From assembly GCA_009927165.1 (NCBI GenBank), contig RFNO01000134.1, positions 1-43,528 of the forward strand: 43,528 bases of DNA, given 5' to 3'. This document shows positions 25,584 to 34,042 of the stretch, piece after piece (positions within the stretch are counted from its first letter, which is position 1; each line of letters starts with the position of its first letter). The notes below the pieces were generated by a model. That model was given only the letters and a program-made list of their open reading frames with translations, did not search any database and had not been told where the DNA came from. This DNA comes from Pseudomonadota bacterium. GTDB taxonomy: Bacteria; Bdellovibrionota; FAC87; UBA2466. Both the position numbers and the translations under genes were made by a program.

Positions 25584-25612
25584 AACCTACAACTCTTTTG
25601 TTGAACTGCAGA

Positions 25613-25641
25613 GGGATACTGACAAGCCGGTAAAATGTCAA
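25613..25641 (-). promoter_or_regulatory. Sigma-70 type promoter of rplM-rpsI
   Basis: Perfect -35 TTGACA (25641-25636), 17-bp spacer, -10 TATCCC (25618-25613), about 30 bp before the rplM start. The leader also has a small CAAC/GTTG stem. Confidence 0.6.
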
Positions 25642-25669
25642 GAAATCACGGAAAATAGTAGGAAAGGGG

Positions 25670-25963
25670 TTATCGGAACAGAGCCTGAAAGGCTTTTTTG
25701 GCTTTTTCAGCTTCGGAAAGTAATTCTGAAGAATCAGCAGGAATCTGCCCCAAAGATATAAACTCAAAGAATGCACAACTATTTTGAGCGGAACGATCGC
25801 TGACCCATTCGCTATTGGGTTCTTTGCACTTAGAACTTAGATTTTCATCGTAGGAGGAACAATTTTTACAGCTATGAAGGTCACTGCCGCATGAAGGGCA
25901 AAGACGGTTCTTTTTTTGAATTTCAATCGATAAAGGCGAACGGCAGTAGTAGCAATGCCACAT
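25670..25963 (-). CDS. Small zinc-ribbon protein
   Basis: 97 residues with the zinc-binding pattern C-x2-C (WHCYYC), C-x2-C (CPSCGSDLHSCKNC) and later CKEP and SCAFFEF. The element LHSCKNCSSYDENL followed by C-x-E-P and a C-x-F-F end is a recurrent small zinc-ribbon family in Bdellovibrio-like and other delta-type bacteria. Cytoplasmic; binding to nucleic acid or protein is possible but unproven. It lies just upstream of the rplM promoter on the same strand, so it may read through into it. The start ATG is preceded by an A/G-rich stretch (CTGGGGGG). Confidence 0.8.
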   Translation of the reverse strand: MWHCYYCRSPLSIEIQKKNRLCPSCGSDLHSCKNCSSYDENLSSKCKEPNSEWVSDRSAQNSCAFFEFISLGQIPADSSELLSEAEKAKKAFQALFR

Positions 25964-26113
25964 ACTTTTTTTCTCCCCCCAGAAGTTCTGTGAATCGATT
26001 AAAAACGTCTCGTCTTAATTATCACACTGACTGAAAATTAATGGAAGAGACAAAACCCCTACCGAGTGTGTCATAATCTCTTTTTGGCGTTTTCACTCAA
26101 GATGAGAGAGAAG

Positions 26114-26142
26114 TTGAGTTAAAGGGCGTTAATGCCTATGAT
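26114..26142 (+). promoter_or_regulatory. Sigma-70 type promoter of the beta-oxidation operon
   Basis: -35 TTGAGT (26114-26119), 17-bp spacer, -10 TATGAT (26137-26142), 54 bp before the thiolase start. The 232-bp gap 25964-26195 otherwise holds only the dyad at 26161-26181. Confidence 0.6.
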
Positions 26143-26160
26143 ATTGCTTAAAATTTTCAT

Positions 26161-26181
26161 CCGTTTTTGTAATTAAAACGG
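26161..26181. repeat. 7-bp inverted repeat between promoter and thiolase ribosome site
   Basis: CCGTTTT and AAAACGG flank a 7-nt AT-rich centre (26168-26174), just downstream of the presumed transcription start. AAGGAG follows at once. It fits an operator of a fatty-acid regulator (TetR or GntR type) or a leader hairpin; which one is not shown. Confidence 0.4.
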
Positions 26182-26195
26182 TGTAAGGAGAGCGT

Positions 26196-27509
26196 ATGAA
26201 GGCTTGGGTTGCAAAAGAGCAAAAGAACCGTGTGGCGATTGTGGCAGGAGTGAGGACTCCTTTTGCAAAAGCGGGCACCCAGTTAAAGGATTGCAGCGCA
26301 GTGCACCTGGGAGTAACGGCACTCACTGAAACTCTCGCTCAAGCCGATTTGGGGGCTACGGAGATTGATGAAGTTGTGTTTGGAAACGCTGGTACACCGG
26401 CCGACGCAGCCAATATTTCGCGAGTGATTTCACTTCGGGCTGGGCTAAGTGAGGGGACGCCAGCTTATACTGTTCACCGAAACTGTGCTTCGGCAATGGA
26501 AGCGGTGGCCCAAGGATGTTTAAAAATTGGATCAGGTTTAGCAGAGGTAATGGCTGTGGGAGGAACGGAAAGCATGAGCAATATGCCTCTCCTGTTTGGC
26601 CATGAGATGACTGAGCTTTTTGCAGCATTAAATTTTGCTAAATCTCCCTCAGAAAAAGTAAAAAAACTTTCGGAGTTTCGTCCCCAATGGCTCAAACCCG
26701 TAATTTCGATTATGGAGGGGCTAACCGATCCCATTTCGGGTCTGAACATGGGACAAACAGCCGAAGTTTTGGCTCGTGACTTTAAAATTTCTCGTGAAGC
26801 CCAAGATCAGTACGCTTTAAGAAGTCACCAACGAACCGTTGCTGCACAAAAAGCAGGAAAGTTTGAAAAAGAAGTAACGCCTATTGCGATTGAACCAGAA
26901 TTTAACGAGTTTTTGGCTTCCGATATCGGACCTCGAGAAAACCAAACTATTGAAGCTTTGCGGAAGCTGAAACCTTTTTTTGATAGGGAAAACGGAACAG
27001 TTACTCCAGGAAATTCCTGTCCGATCACGGATGGAGCTGTAGCTTTGCTGCTGATGAATGAAAGCAAAGCTAAAGCAGAAGGTCGAGCGATTTTAGGGAC
27101 CATTGCTGGCTATACGTTTAGTGGATGTGAACCCAAACGCATGGGAATGGGCCCCATTTACTCAAGTGCCCAGCTTTTAGATGCTTTAGGCCTCAGTTTG
27201 CAGGATTGCGATTTAGTGGAATTGAATGAAGCATTTTCCGGTCAGGTTTTGGCCAACCAGCTTGCTTTTGCTTCCGATAAATATTGTCAGGAAAAACTCG
27301 GTCGAGGCAAAGCTCTAGGGGAAATTTCTGATGATAAGTTGAATGTAAACGGAGGAGCCGTTGCTCTCGGACATCCCGTCGGATCCACGGGAGCTCGATT
27401 AATCTTAACTTTGCTCTTGGAACTTCAACGGCAGAATAAAAAACGAGGCTTGGCAACGCTCTGTATTGGCGGTGGTCAAGGCGGTGCTTTTATATTGGAA
27501 AGAAATTGA
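26196..27509 (+). CDS. fadI: Acetyl-CoA acyltransferase (thiolase, FadI-like)
   Basis: 437 residues, longer than biosynthetic thiolases and like FadI. It cleaves 3-ketoacyl-CoA to acetyl-CoA in the last step of beta-oxidation. The acyl-enzyme Cys97 is in YTVHRNCASAMEAVAQG. GGTESMSNMPLLFG and QDQYALRSHQRTVAAQKAG follow. The catalytic His is in GGAVALGHPVGSTGARLIL and the second Cys in LATLCIGGGQGGA. AAGGAGAGC precedes the ATG. The stop is 7 bp from the fadJ-like gene, so both subunits of a beta-oxidation complex are made together. Confidence 0.95.
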   Translation: MKAWVAKEQKNRVAIVAGVRTPFAKAGTQLKDCSAVHLGVTALTETLAQADLGATEIDEVVFGNAGTPADAANISRVISLRAGLSEGTPAYTVHRNCASAMEAVAQGCLKIGSGLAEVMAVGGTESMSNMPLLFGHEMTELFAALNFAKSPSEKVKKLSEFRPQWLKPVISIMEGLTDPISGLNMGQTAEVLARDFKISREAQDQYALRSHQRTVAAQKAGKFEKEVTPIAIEPEFNEFLASDIGPRENQTIEALRKLKPFFDRENGTVTPGNSCPITDGAVALLLMNESKAKAEGRAILGTIAGYTFSGCEPKRMGMGPIYSSAQLLDALGLSLQDCDLVELNEAFSGQVLANQLAFASDKYCQEKLGRGKALGEISDDKLNVNGGAVALGHPVGSTGARLILTLLLELQRQNKKRGLATLCIGGGQGGAFILERN

Positions 27510-27516
27510 GGACAAA

Positions 27517-29736
27517 ATGGAACTAACTCGAGAAACGTTTCACAATGAAATAAAAAATTTTCGCTCACAAATGAAACCTGAGGCTGTTTCGTTGGCCGAG
27601 CAATCTTTGTTTTTGGAAAAAAAGGGATCAGTTGGAGTAATTGTTTTCGACCAAGCCGGGGAAAAAGCAAACAAGCTTTCCAGTGCGAATATGATTCGCT
27701 TTTTTGAGTTGCTTTGCCAAGCGGAGAGCGACCCAACCATAAAAGCCCTAGTAGTGATTAGCAAAAAGCCCAGTATTTTTATTGCTGGTGCTGATATCGG
27801 AGAGATTCGAACTTTAGCTTCAGGTAGCACTTCCGCTGACTCCCTAATGAAATTACAGTCAGTCTTTACCTATCTTGAAAATCTCCCCATTCCCTCTATT
27901 GCAGCTATTCACGGCGCTTCAATGGGAGGTGGAACGGAACTGGCTTTAGGGTGTGACTATCGAATGGCGACCGACTCTCCCCAAACCAAAATCGGTCTTC
28001 CCGAAGTGATGCTAGGTCTTATCCCAGGCTGGGGGGGGACCCAACGAATGCCCCGTTTGATTGGACTAGAAAAGTCGCTCGATCTTATTCTGACTGGCAA
28101 AACGGTAGATTCTGGAAAAGCCAAAAAAATGGGATTGGTTGATAAAATTGTTCCGGCCGAATACTTGGAAGAACGAGCTATTGCATGGGCAAATGAATTG
28201 GCTCAAACGGGAAAAAAACGAGTTTATGAAACTCGCTCTCTCAAGGAAAAAATTTTGGGCACTGTTCCCGGGGGCACTTGGCTAGTTTGCGATCAAGCTC
28301 GAAAACAAGTGATGGAGAAAACCAAAGGGAATTTTCCTGCTCCCCTTAAAGCGATTGAAGTCATTAGAAAGACCTATGGTGGGCCCATAGACAAAGGCCT
28401 GAAAGTAGAAGCAGAAGCTTTTATTGAGCTTATGGTGACTCCGGAATCCCAGAACCTGATCCACGTGTTTTATCTCAATGAAGGAGTAAAAAAAGATAAG
28501 GGAGTAGAAGGAAAAGTCTCATCCCGAACGGTGGGGCATGCTGCAGTCATTGGAGCAGGAGTTATGGGCGGAGGAATTGCCCAGCTTTTTGCTGCCAAAG
28601 GAGTGAGAGTGCGTCTTAAGGATGTTAATTGGGATGCCATCATGAAGGGGTACCACGTAGCCAAGAAAATTTTTCAGAAAAGTGTTGATCGACGAAAAAT
28701 GAAGTCCTCCGATCTCGATAATGCAATGGCGCGCATTGAGGGCACTACGCAGTATACTGGATTTGGCAAGTTGGATTTGGTAGTGGAAGCTGCAGTTGAA
28801 AATATGGAAGTGAAAAAAAGTATTTTTAAGCAACTTGAGGAGAAAGTTGCTGAAACCACTTTTCTGGCTACGAACACATCAAGCCTTTCAGTTACCGAGC
28901 TGGCGTCGGTAACTCGACATCCACAACGAGTCGTAGGAATGCATTTTTTTAATCCAGTAGACAAAATGCTTTTGGTGGAAGTGATTAGAGGTGCTCAAAC
29001 GTCAGATGAAGCGGTGGCAACCTTAGTGGCTTTCTCAAAAGTGCTGGGAAAAACTCCTATTGTGGTCAAAGACTCACCGGGCTTTGTGGTGAATCGGATT
29101 TTAGGACCCTATTTGAATGAAGCCATTCACTTATTGATGGAAGGGGTCAGACCACGGGAAATGGATGCCGTTATTGAACAATTTGGAATGCCCATGGGCC
29201 CCTGCGCTCTTATCGACGAAGTGGGGTTAGACGTGGCCAGCAAAGTGTCGCAAGTACTCTACGGCGCTTTTGGTGAACGAATGAAACCTCCGGCGACCAT
29301 GGCTCAAGTAGTTGAACAGAAACGGCTGGGAAAGAAAGTTGGAAAAGGGATTTACATCCACAATAATAATGAGCGCCATGAAGACGAAGAAATGTTAAAA
29401 GTTTTTGGCACTAAGCCCCGTGCTACTGATTTAACCGATGAAGTGGTTCAACGTCGCTTGATTTATCTCATGATTAATGAAGCTTCTCGTTGTGTTGAAG
29501 AGGGCTTAGTCAGACAAGTTTCTGATATTGATGTAGGCATGATCTTCGGAACTGGTTTTGCTCCTTTTCGTGGGGGGCTGCTCAAGTATGCTGATTCTTT
29601 AGGAGCTGAGACCATTTTGAGCGACTTAGATGTTTTCGTTCGAAAATACGGGAATCGGTTTCAGCCAAGCAAACTTTTGCAAGAGTTAGCAGTGAATAAA
29701 AAGAAGTTCTACGACACAAAAGAATCCCATCAATAA
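27517..29736 (+). CDS. fadJ: Enoyl-CoA hydratase / 3-hydroxyacyl-CoA dehydrogenase (FadJ-like)
   Basis: 739 residues from ATG 27517; an in-frame extension to 27466 lies inside the thiolase gene. The N-terminal crotonase domain has AIHGASMGGGTELALGCDYR and the two catalytic Glu regions (the second is GLPEVMLGLIPGWGGTQ). A linker leads to the Rossmann domain HAAVIGAGVMGGGIAQLFAA, then NTSSLSVTELA and VGMHFFNPVDKMLLVEV. The dehydrogenase signature is DSPGFVVNRILGPYLNEA. It hydrates 2-enoyl-CoA and oxidises the 3-hydroxy product with NAD. With the upstream thiolase it completes the beta-oxidation cycle; the acyl-CoA dehydrogenase and synthetase are not in the window. Confidence 0.95.
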   Translation: MELTRETFHNEIKNFRSQMKPEAVSLAEQSLFLEKKGSVGVIVFDQAGEKANKLSSANMIRFFELLCQAESDPTIKALVVISKKPSIFIAGADIGEIRTLASGSTSADSLMKLQSVFTYLENLPIPSIAAIHGASMGGGTELALGCDYRMATDSPQTKIGLPEVMLGLIPGWGGTQRMPRLIGLEKSLDLILTGKTVDSGKAKKMGLVDKIVPAEYLEERAIAWANELAQTGKKRVYETRSLKEKILGTVPGGTWLVCDQARKQVMEKTKGNFPAPLKAIEVIRKTYGGPIDKGLKVEAEAFIELMVTPESQNLIHVFYLNEGVKKDKGVEGKVSSRTVGHAAVIGAGVMGGGIAQLFAAKGVRVRLKDVNWDAIMKGYHVAKKIFQKSVDRRKMKSSDLDNAMARIEGTTQYTGFGKLDLVVEAAVENMEVKKSIFKQLEEKVAETTFLATNTSSLSVTELASVTRHPQRVVGMHFFNPVDKMLLVEVIRGAQTSDEAVATLVAFSKVLGKTPIVVKDSPGFVVNRILGPYLNEAIHLLMEGVRPREMDAVIEQFGMPMGPCALIDEVGLDVASKVSQVLYGAFGERMKPPATMAQVVEQKRLGKKVGKGIYIHNNNERHEDEEMLKVFGTKPRATDLTDEVVQRRLIYLMINEASRCVEEGLVRQVSDIDVGMIFGTGFAPFRGGLLKYADSLGAETILSDLDVFVRKYGNRFQPSKLLQELAVNKKKFYDTKESHQ

Positions 29737-29761
29737 TTAAGGATTCAAGGGAAATAAGTGT

Positions 29762-30997
29762 ATGGCACTGATCACAGGATTTAAGGGGACATACTACAAA
29801 CTTCAAAGCCCTGATTTAGGGTCGTTGATTATTCCTCCTTATGATGCGATTCCTGATGGCGCCGAAACTAAGTATCGTGGAAAAAGTAACTATAATTTTT
29901 CACATGTCGATCTGTCGCGTAGAGAAAACGACGATTACTCGGAGTCAAAAAAGCTTCTTGAAGAGTGGGTAAAAAAAGGAATTATCGAGCAGACGTCGGT
30001 TCCTTGTTACTTTCTCTATCAGCAGACGTTCACTGCTTATGGGCGACTCCAAAGCAGAAATACTCTTCTTTGTACTGTCGGTCTCGAGGACTTTTCGAAA
30101 GGTATTATACGCCCTCACGAAAACACATTTGGAAAGTATAAGAAAGACCGCTTAGAGCTTCTGAAGAAAACACAATATAATCTTAGTCATATCTTTGGCA
30201 TGGTAAAAGATGAAGAAGGTTTTCTGGCAACTCAGTTTGAAGAGTGGACGTTTGGAAAGCCATTTTTAGCAGCAGAGACTGATGACGGGATCAAGCATAC
30301 GGTCTGGAAAATAGAAGTAACTAGAGCTCCTCAGGTGAGTTCATTTTTCAAGGATCGACCCATTTATATTGTGGATGGTCATCATCGGTATGAAAGTGCC
30401 CTTATGTATGCTCGTGAATTGGGGGTAGAGGGCAGGTTTGACCATCCTGCGGCGTCGACTACTTTTTGTATTGCCAATGCATTTGATCCAGCTCTGGTCG
30501 TTTTTCCCACCCACAGGATTTTAAAAAAAGGACTTTTGAAAGATTTCGCTATTGCTGGTGTGGAGAATGAGTATGGAATCACGCCGACTCATTTTGATTC
30601 TGTGAAAGAGTTTGTTACTAAAAATGATCCCACCCCTCGGTTCGCTTTGTATTATGCGGGAAAACTTTATTACTTAGTTCCCAGGAATTGGACCGCTCTC
30701 AATGATTCGTTGGGAAAATCTGTTTCAAAATTGGCAGTCACGTGGTCCGACCATAAGCTATTAAAGGAAAAGTGTGGTGTGACGGACGCCAACCGAGGAA
30801 CTTGGTTGCGTTACGAAAAAGATATTGATTTTACATGGTCATTAAGGGAGCAAAGTGACTTAATAATTTTTCATGCCCCACCTGCAGTGAGTGATGTGAC
30901 TGCAGTAGCCGACGAAAAAAAATTTATGCCTCAAAAATCCACGTTTTTCGTTCCGAAGCTTGCGGGTGGTTTAGTGTTTCGAAAGCTGGAGTACTAA
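29762..30997 (+). CDS. DUF1015 protein
   Basis: 411 residues matching DUF1015 throughout: an N-terminal LIIPPYDAIPD (the PPYDV element), NFSHVDLSRRENDDYSE, then RPHENTFGKYKKDRLELL, YIVDGHHRYESALMYARE near residue 200 and a C-terminal DAVADE-like tail. Soluble, function unknown; in other bacteria it often sits near serine or phosphoglycerate metabolism genes. Here it follows the fadJ-like gene after 25 bp and may be cotranscribed with it. The HHRYE element resembles a nucleotide or metal site, but no activity is assigned. It converges on purD with a 4-bp gap and no evident terminator. Confidence 0.9.
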   Translation: MALITGFKGTYYKLQSPDLGSLIIPPYDAIPDGAETKYRGKSNYNFSHVDLSRRENDDYSESKKLLEEWVKKGIIEQTSVPCYFLYQQTFTAYGRLQSRNTLLCTVGLEDFSKGIIRPHENTFGKYKKDRLELLKKTQYNLSHIFGMVKDEEGFLATQFEEWTFGKPFLAAETDDGIKHTVWKIEVTRAPQVSSFFKDRPIYIVDGHHRYESALMYARELGVEGRFDHPAASTTFCIANAFDPALVVFPTHRILKKGLLKDFAIAGVENEYGITPTHFDSVKEFVTKNDPTPRFALYYAGKLYYLVPRNWTALNDSLGKSVSKLAVTWSDHKLLKEKCGVTDANRGTWLRYEKDIDFTWSLREQSDLIIFHAPPAVSDVTAVADEKKFMPQKSTFFVPKLAGGLVFRKLEY

Positions 30998-31001
30998 GCA
31001 A

Positions 31002-32255
31002 TCATAGCCCAATATCTCGCCTATAGTGAATTCCCGGCCAAGTAAGATGAGACAGTCTCGAGTAAGTTTTTTGTCTGGCACTTTCAATGGAATTGCCGAG
31101 GCAGCCTACTCCAAGGACTCGTCCTCCCTGAGTAACCAGTTGGTGATCTTTGACAGAGACTCCTGCAAAAAAGAGCGTTGAGTCGGAAGGGAAAATCTCT
31201 AAGCCTTCTATAGCATCGCCACATTTTACTTCCCCCGGGTATCCAGCAGCACAAGCAACGACATAAACTGATGTCTCGGAACTCCATTCCAGAGGAGGCA
31301 GTTTATATAACTCTTGAGTAGCAGTTGCTATGAGAGCTGAGAGAAAAGACGATCGGAAACGGGGAAGGACACATTGAGTTTCCGGATCGCCAAATCGTGT
31401 ATTGAACTCCAGTACAGTGGGGTTACCGTTCGAATCAACCATGAGCCCTACAAATAAAATCCCACGATAATCCATCCCCGATGATTGGACTTCCCTAAGA
31501 AAGGGTTCAATGACTCGCTTTTGAATTATTCTTTCTAAGGAATCTGAAAAGTAAGGAGATGGGGAAATGGCGCCCATGCCTCCAGTGTTTGCTCCTTGAT
31601 GATGATCGAATACTCGTTTGTAATCGGTGGCTGAAGCAAGAGGGGTAAAGCTTTTGCCATCACAAAAACCGATGTAACTGATCTCATGTCCTAGTAAGAA
31701 GTCCTCAGCCAAAATCCGATGGGGTCCTTCTCCAAACAAATGGTTCTTCCAAACCGCTTTAGCAAATCGTTGAACATCTCCGGGATTTTGGGCAATTACC
31801 ACTCCTTTACCAGCTGCTAAACCATCTAATTTCAGTACCCAAGGCCACTGAGTTTGTTCGAATTGCGTCAGAGCTTCTTCACTTTCAAAAATGTGAAAAC
31901 GGGCAGTGGGAATATTCGCTTTTTCCATAAATTGCTTGGCAAACACTTTACTCGATTCTAATTGAGCAGAAGAACGGTTGGGGCCCACGACCCAAATTCC
32001 TTGTTCGCGAAAAGCATCTGCATATCCTTGCTCTAGCAGGGTTTCCGGTCCAATAACGACAAGCTGAACGTTTTCGCTGATCGCTTTGGTTACTAGGTCC
32101 GGGAGGGAAGCAGCAGGAGAAAAGGAACGAAAACCGAGGCGCTGAGTTCCCGCGTTACCTGGGTGAATAATGACCTCAGTGCACTCATGTTGGGAGCGGA
32201 GAAGCCAGCCCAAAGCGTGTTCACGGGCACCTTGACCCAAAACCAATACTTTCAA
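31002..32255 (-). CDS. purD: Phosphoribosylamine-glycine ligase
   Basis: 417 residues, standard length. It joins glycine to 5-phosphoribosylamine with ATP in purine synthesis. The start is TTG 32255 with GAGG upstream. KVLVLGQGAREHALGWLLRS opens the N-domain and VVIGPETLLEQGYADAFREQ follows. The ATP-grasp core has WVLKLDGLAAGKGVVIAQ, FGDPETQCVLPR and GVSVKDHQLVTQGGRVLGV. It is downstream of purH and the GYF/TPR gene on the same strand, so the two purine enzymes share a probable operon. Confidence 0.95.
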   Translation of the reverse strand: MKVLVLGQGAREHALGWLLRSQHECTEVIIHPGNAGTQRLGFRSFSPAASLPDLVTKAISENVQLVVIGPETLLEQGYADAFREQGIWVVGPNRSSAQLESSKVFAKQFMEKANIPTARFHIFESEEALTQFEQTQWPWVLKLDGLAAGKGVVIAQNPGDVQRFAKAVWKNHLFGEGPHRILAEDFLLGHEISYIGFCDGKSFTPLASATDYKRVFDHHQGANTGGMGAISPSPYFSDSLERIIQKRVIEPFLREVQSSGMDYRGILFVGLMVDSNGNPTVLEFNTRFGDPETQCVLPRFRSSFLSALIATATQELYKLPPLEWSSETSVYVVACAAGYPGEVKCGDAIEGLEIFPSDSTLFFAGVSVKDHQLVTQGGRVLGVGCLGNSIESARQKTYSRLSHLTWPGIHYRRDIGL

Positions 32256-32269
32256 AAAAACACCTCACA

Positions 32270-33967
32270 CTAGAAGTCGTGGGCCATTTTTATAGCAGGG
32301 ATATAGTTGGGATGGTAGGACAAGAGTGTCTGAATTTCTCGATCGGCGTCTGATTTGCGATTTTGAATTTTGAAGAGTTTGGCTTGTAGAAGACGGGCTG
32401 CAGCACTTTTGGGTTCGGATAATAACGCTGACTGTAAGTCTTGTTGAGCTTCCACAAAGAGTCCTAAGCGTATTTTGGCTTCGGCTCTCACTACATAAGC
32501 GTAGGGACCAAATTCGACTAAGCTTCCTCCAAGACGTACCAGAGCTCTTCGTAAGTCCTCAGATTTGGGTTCGGTCTTTAGGAGCGCTTCGAGACTGAGT
32601 ACTTTTGCCATTAAACTGCCCTTTTCAGCAAGTGTCTGAAGCCGGACGGTTTCCACCGGACCATTTCCATTCATAAGAAAAGAGATAAATGTTTTTCCGA
32701 GTTCTTGTTCATCATTGCGATGTTGGGTCATTACTTTTAAGAAATTGCTAAGGTATTCCCGATAATCAACTTCTTCTTGAAAAAAGCCCCAAGGAGCTGG
32801 GCTATAAACTTCAAAGAGCGGATCTCGTGTTAGCATGGTTCTCATGGTCAGTCGTGCTTCAATCGGATCTCGAGAGTTTAAAAGAAATAGTCCATAGTAA
32901 ACATAACTGAGCCATCTGTCGGGCGAAGACTCAATTGCGAGACGAAATGAAGTTCTTGCTTCGTCAAAGCGGCCCAAGGCTACTTTGGCACGACCTTTGT
33001 AAATATGAATCAACCAAAGATCAGGGACCTCTACTTCGGCTAATTGAAGGTAGTCCAGAGCATGAGCATATTTTTGTTGTTTAATGTAAGTCCGTCCTAA
33101 ATTGAATCGAGCCGCTGGATCATTCGGATTTAGCTGAAGAGCTTCCAGAAAGTGACTTTCCCCCAAATCATCTTCTGAAGTGGCAAGAAGTGAGTAGCCA
33201 TACCAAAGATGGGCTTTTGCTTTCAGGGCATTGCCTACGGAACTCGTGAGAACTTTGTCTAAGTGAAGTCGAGCTTGATCATAATTCTGATTTTCCAAGA
33301 TAAGAAGAGCGGCGTAAGGGATCAAGTATTCTAATTCTTTGGGATTGGTTTGATGATGGCGATTGAGCTGCTCAAGAGCTTTTTCGGTTTCATTACGTGC
33401 TATCAGGTCATAAACGTCACGAACAAAAGGTGCTTCTGAGTTTGAACTGAGTTTGGTGATGACTGCTGCTGGAGTGGTATCTACTCGACGTAAACTCATC
33501 TGAATAATCAATCCCAATACCACTGCTAGAAATACGGCTGTTAAAATTGGAGCCCGACGCTGCGTTATTTTAGGATGGGGAATCGCATTGCGATTAACAA
33601 CCCCTTCAGACGACGAGTTCCAATTGGGTTTCACTGGCTCTCGGGATGCCAACGGGCGCACTTCTCGATAAGTCTCAACGGGTGTCAAAGAGGGAGTAGG
33701 CGTCGGGCTCGGAGTCAAAGATTCGTCCCAATGCTGATCCAGTTTGAGCGTCCCCGTGCTTTGTTGAGCACTAGTTCGAGTAACTTCATCGAAATCATGG
33801 TTGAGAAGTGCATTCGCAGAAATCCAAGCTTTGCCCGCTTGAGAAATTTCATCTTGGGCTTGAAACTGTTGGCGTTGGAGTTCTTGGTAAAGTTCGCGTT
33901 GCGTGTAGGGGCCCAGAATATGGCCAGATTTGGTTCTTACCAACCAGTCTTTGTTTGATGAGGGCAT
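32270..33967 (-). CDS. GYF-domain and TPR membrane protein
   Basis: 565 residues. Residues about 5-60 form a GYF_2-like domain (WLVRTKSGHILGPYTQREL, AQDEISQAGKAWISANAL). A Pro/Thr-rich low-complexity linker follows (TPSPTPTPSLTP). One membrane helix lies at about 143-161 (APILTAVFLAVVLGLIIQMS). The rest is tetratricopeptide repeats (ALEQLNRHHQTNPKEL, ARLHLDKVLTS, AHALDYLQLAEVEVPDL), probably outside the cytoplasm. GYF/TPR membrane proteins are common in Bdellovibrio-like and myxobacterial genomes; function unknown. It sits between purH (75 bp gap) and purD (14 bp gap), which looks like operon sharing without a metabolic link. Confidence 0.8.
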   Translation of the reverse strand: MPSSNKDWLVRTKSGHILGPYTQRELYQELQRQQFQAQDEISQAGKAWISANALLNHDFDEVTRTSAQQSTGTLKLDQHWDESLTPSPTPTPSLTPVETYREVRPLASREPVKPNWNSSSEGVVNRNAIPHPKITQRRAPILTAVFLAVVLGLIIQMSLRRVDTTPAAVITKLSSNSEAPFVRDVYDLIARNETEKALEQLNRHHQTNPKELEYLIPYAALLILENQNYDQARLHLDKVLTSSVGNALKAKAHLWYGYSLLATSEDDLGESHFLEALQLNPNDPAARFNLGRTYIKQQKYAHALDYLQLAEVEVPDLWLIHIYKGRAKVALGRFDEARTSFRLAIESSPDRWLSYVYYGLFLLNSRDPIEARLTMRTMLTRDPLFEVYSPAPWGFFQEEVDYREYLSNFLKVMTQHRNDEQELGKTFISFLMNGNGPVETVRLQTLAEKGSLMAKVLSLEALLKTEPKSEDLRRALVRLGGSLVEFGPYAYVVRAEAKIRLGLFVEAQQDLQSALLSEPKSAAARLLQAKLFKIQNRKSDADREIQTLLSYHPNYIPAIKMAHDF

Positions 33968-34042
33968 TCAGTTCCTATTCCAGTGATTTCTATAAAGTTA
34001 TCGGCAAGTTGAAGGAGAAAGCTAAGAAAAGGCTAAAAGATA

